A stretch of DNA of 64,000 bases. Origin: Trogon surrucura. Its lineage: Eukaryota > Chordata > Aves > Trogoniformes > Trogonidae. Within the stretch, counting starts at the first letter, position 1. Each line of letters starts with the position of its first letter. The stretch is from positions 6,582,001 to 6,646,000 of the forward strand of contig CM036628.1 of the NCBI GenBank assembly GCA_020746105.1. Direction: 5' to 3'. Shown one piece after another: positions 62,261 to 64,000 of this stretch. Below the pieces are notes generated by a model. That model saw only the letters and a list, made by a program, of their open reading frames with translations, had not been told where the DNA came from and searched no databases. Made by a program: the position numbers and the translations under genes.

Positions 62261-64000
62261 GATTGAGATCTTCATTCCTCCTAAAGAAACAAAATCTCAC
62301 AAATTGATTCTGGACTGTAATTTCTACGTAGTTTTACTAATTTCACAGATTTTATGATGTTCTTCCTTTATAACAGTTCAGATGCACAGACAAGTTTTTA
62401 GGTACTTTGGAAGAAATGTTTTCGTTGTGTTTTTATCAGTATTTAATGCTGTCTACATCCAGTGATTAGTTTTGTGAGTGCAACTTAAAAGATAGCAAAA
62501 ATGGGGCTGGTAAGGATTCTGACTTATGTATTGATATACTCCTTTGCTTTGAGTTCGGGAGAAACTCCACTACACACAGTATTGAAGCAAGCATGTGTAT
62601 GTGTGTGTGCACATATGTATGGATTTGGACGTGGATTTGCAACAGAAGGTCCTTGCTCATCACTTCATAGCGCAGGAAAAAAAAAAGATGCAATAACTGC
62701 AGAGAGAAAGCACTCTTAACGCCACTGAGTGGTAGCAGAATTACTAAAGTGTTCCTCTGTGGTTCATGTATAGTCCTGTTTGCATCTATCGTCTCCTCTC
62801 AGGCAGTGAAGGTGTGACAGAAAGTAGCAACATCTCTGTCCTCTTGGTCCTGTGGTCCCTGAAGTCAGTAACAAAACTCAAAGTGCTGTCATCATGTTGT
62901 TTTTCAGAAAGTTATCTGCAGCAGACTAGCATCTTGAAATTTTAAGAAAGGCAAAATATTTCACGAGTCGCCAAAGAAAATCAGTTTGTGGTTCTGAATC
63001 AAGTGTAGAAGTGTCCGATAGGTGGGCAGGCTGGCAGGCTGAGGTGTCATCGCGAAGGGCCTTTGCCTCCTGCAGCGTCTTCTCGGAGCACACTGGGGTG
63101 CACTGGGAGTGAGACAAAGACGATGAAGATGAGAAAGGAGTCCACTGTCCTTAGGACATCTTCCCACTTTGCGCACTGTTTTATAAATACAAATAAACCA
63201 AGACATGTTAATGTTGGGAGGGCTCAATTCCCCTATTTCCAATACTCCTCCTGGACTTCCATGGTATAGCCAGACCACTATACACAGCAATGCATGTAGG
63301 CATTCGGTATTGCCTGGTGAGGTATGTACATATCTCACTAGACATAGGGACATATTTTAGATATATCGCTTGGTATTTTGTAGCCTGTGTGTGTAAGCTG
63401 AAAGCTCAGTTAGTCTCTTCTTCATTATCGAAACCTACCTGCTACTGAATGCAAAATGTTCCAGCCTGACTTACAGAGCAGACATCTCTACAGTGTTCTT
63501 GTCAGACCTGCCCTTCTGATGGGCTCGGTAGCTTTACTTTAGCCGTTCTGTCCATTACTTTTGTCTTCCAAGATCAGTGATTCTGGTCATCTCACAGCAT
63601 CGTGGTAGCTGGTGTAGTCAGAAGAGACTGAGCTCAGATCTTGAGTACAGGCAGCGGGATCCCGTGGCTCCACAGAGAGAAATGAGAGCAAATTCAGGTG
63701 CACGTGAGTTACTGCATAAAACTGGTGTCAGATGAGGCTTAAACCTGGTCTCATGAGAGACACTTCAACAGAAATACTATGAGGATAAGCTGTGCCCAGA
63801 GCCACAGGGTATGTGGCAACATCTCAGGCAGCTCATTGGCACTGTAGTCGTGTTAGACAGTGATAAAGATGCAAAGAGTGGTTTAAAGAAACTGAGCCCA
63901 GTTGGTGTGGTCTGGCGTTACGAGTTTAATCTGTGTGTGTTTCTGGGGAAAGGGAATTCATTACTGTCAATACGTCCTGCAAAATAACACCTATACCATG

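Larger units (their letters stand above)
58290..64000 (+). other. AFF2: AFF2 3' UTR and possibly downstream flank (end undetermined)
   Basis: The 3' UTR begins directly after TAG at 58289. Human AFF2 is recalled to have a very long 3' UTR of several kilobases, so much or all of this AT-rich stretch could be transcribed. No gene is visible in it; the longest open frame is 137 codons on the minus strand (61556-61969) and has no recognisable motif. Candidate polyadenylation hexamers occur at 58700, 59395, 59580, 62255 and 63192. None has a clear GU-rich downstream element that would single it out. Confidence 0.55.

Overview
This is eukaryotic, vertebrate and almost certainly avian DNA. The evidence is CR1 retrotransposon 3' tails with the bird-type terminal repeat of the ATTCTRTG kind, a tRNA-headed SINE carrying a CR1 tail, AT-rich intergenic-style sequence, and one spliced gene on the + strand. 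I cannot name the species. There are no bacterial genes, CRISPR arrays, insertion sequences or operons.

The window carries the 3' part of AFF2 (FMR2), an AF4/FMR2-family nuclear protein and transcription-elongation scaffold. I placed twelve coding exons between 23087 and the stop codon at 58287-58289. All junction phases chain without a break, giving 811 codons plus stop; the human protein is about 1,300 residues. Only three of these exons are obvious as long open frames. The others were placed by splice sites, phase and recalled family conservation. They include a 50-nt exon at 47455-47504 that no long reading frame reveals. Exon 1 encodes the Ser/Glu/Asp-rich acidic tract and exon 2 (1,020 nt) the central region with the LWVKIDL..LLSRIP block. 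Exons 3-4 encode the basic and LFPPPLSPL blocks, and the end of exon 5 to exon 12 the C-terminal homology domain used for dimerisation in this family.

Layout: 1-23086 is the 3' part of a long upstream intron, with one CR1 tail at about 12.84-13.02 kb and no exon I could recognise. 23-44 kb holds exons 1-9, with two CR1 copies in the exon 3-4 intron. 44-58 kb holds exons 10-12. The exon 10-11 intron is a retroelement cluster: an antisense CR1, a tRNA-Ile/CR1 SINE and a 1.7-kb internally deleted CR1. The exon 11-12 intron contains an almost full-length degenerate 5S rRNA-like sequence. 58290 onward is 3' UTR and/or downstream flank; where the transcript ends is not decidable from sequence alone.

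I found no undescribed multi-gene system. The observations most worth checking are the tRNA-Ile/CR1 chimera, the 5S-derived copy, several splice-site competitions inside AFF2 where the alternative choice brings in a stop codon, and the apparent absence of the Thr/Ala-rich tract I remember from human AFF2.
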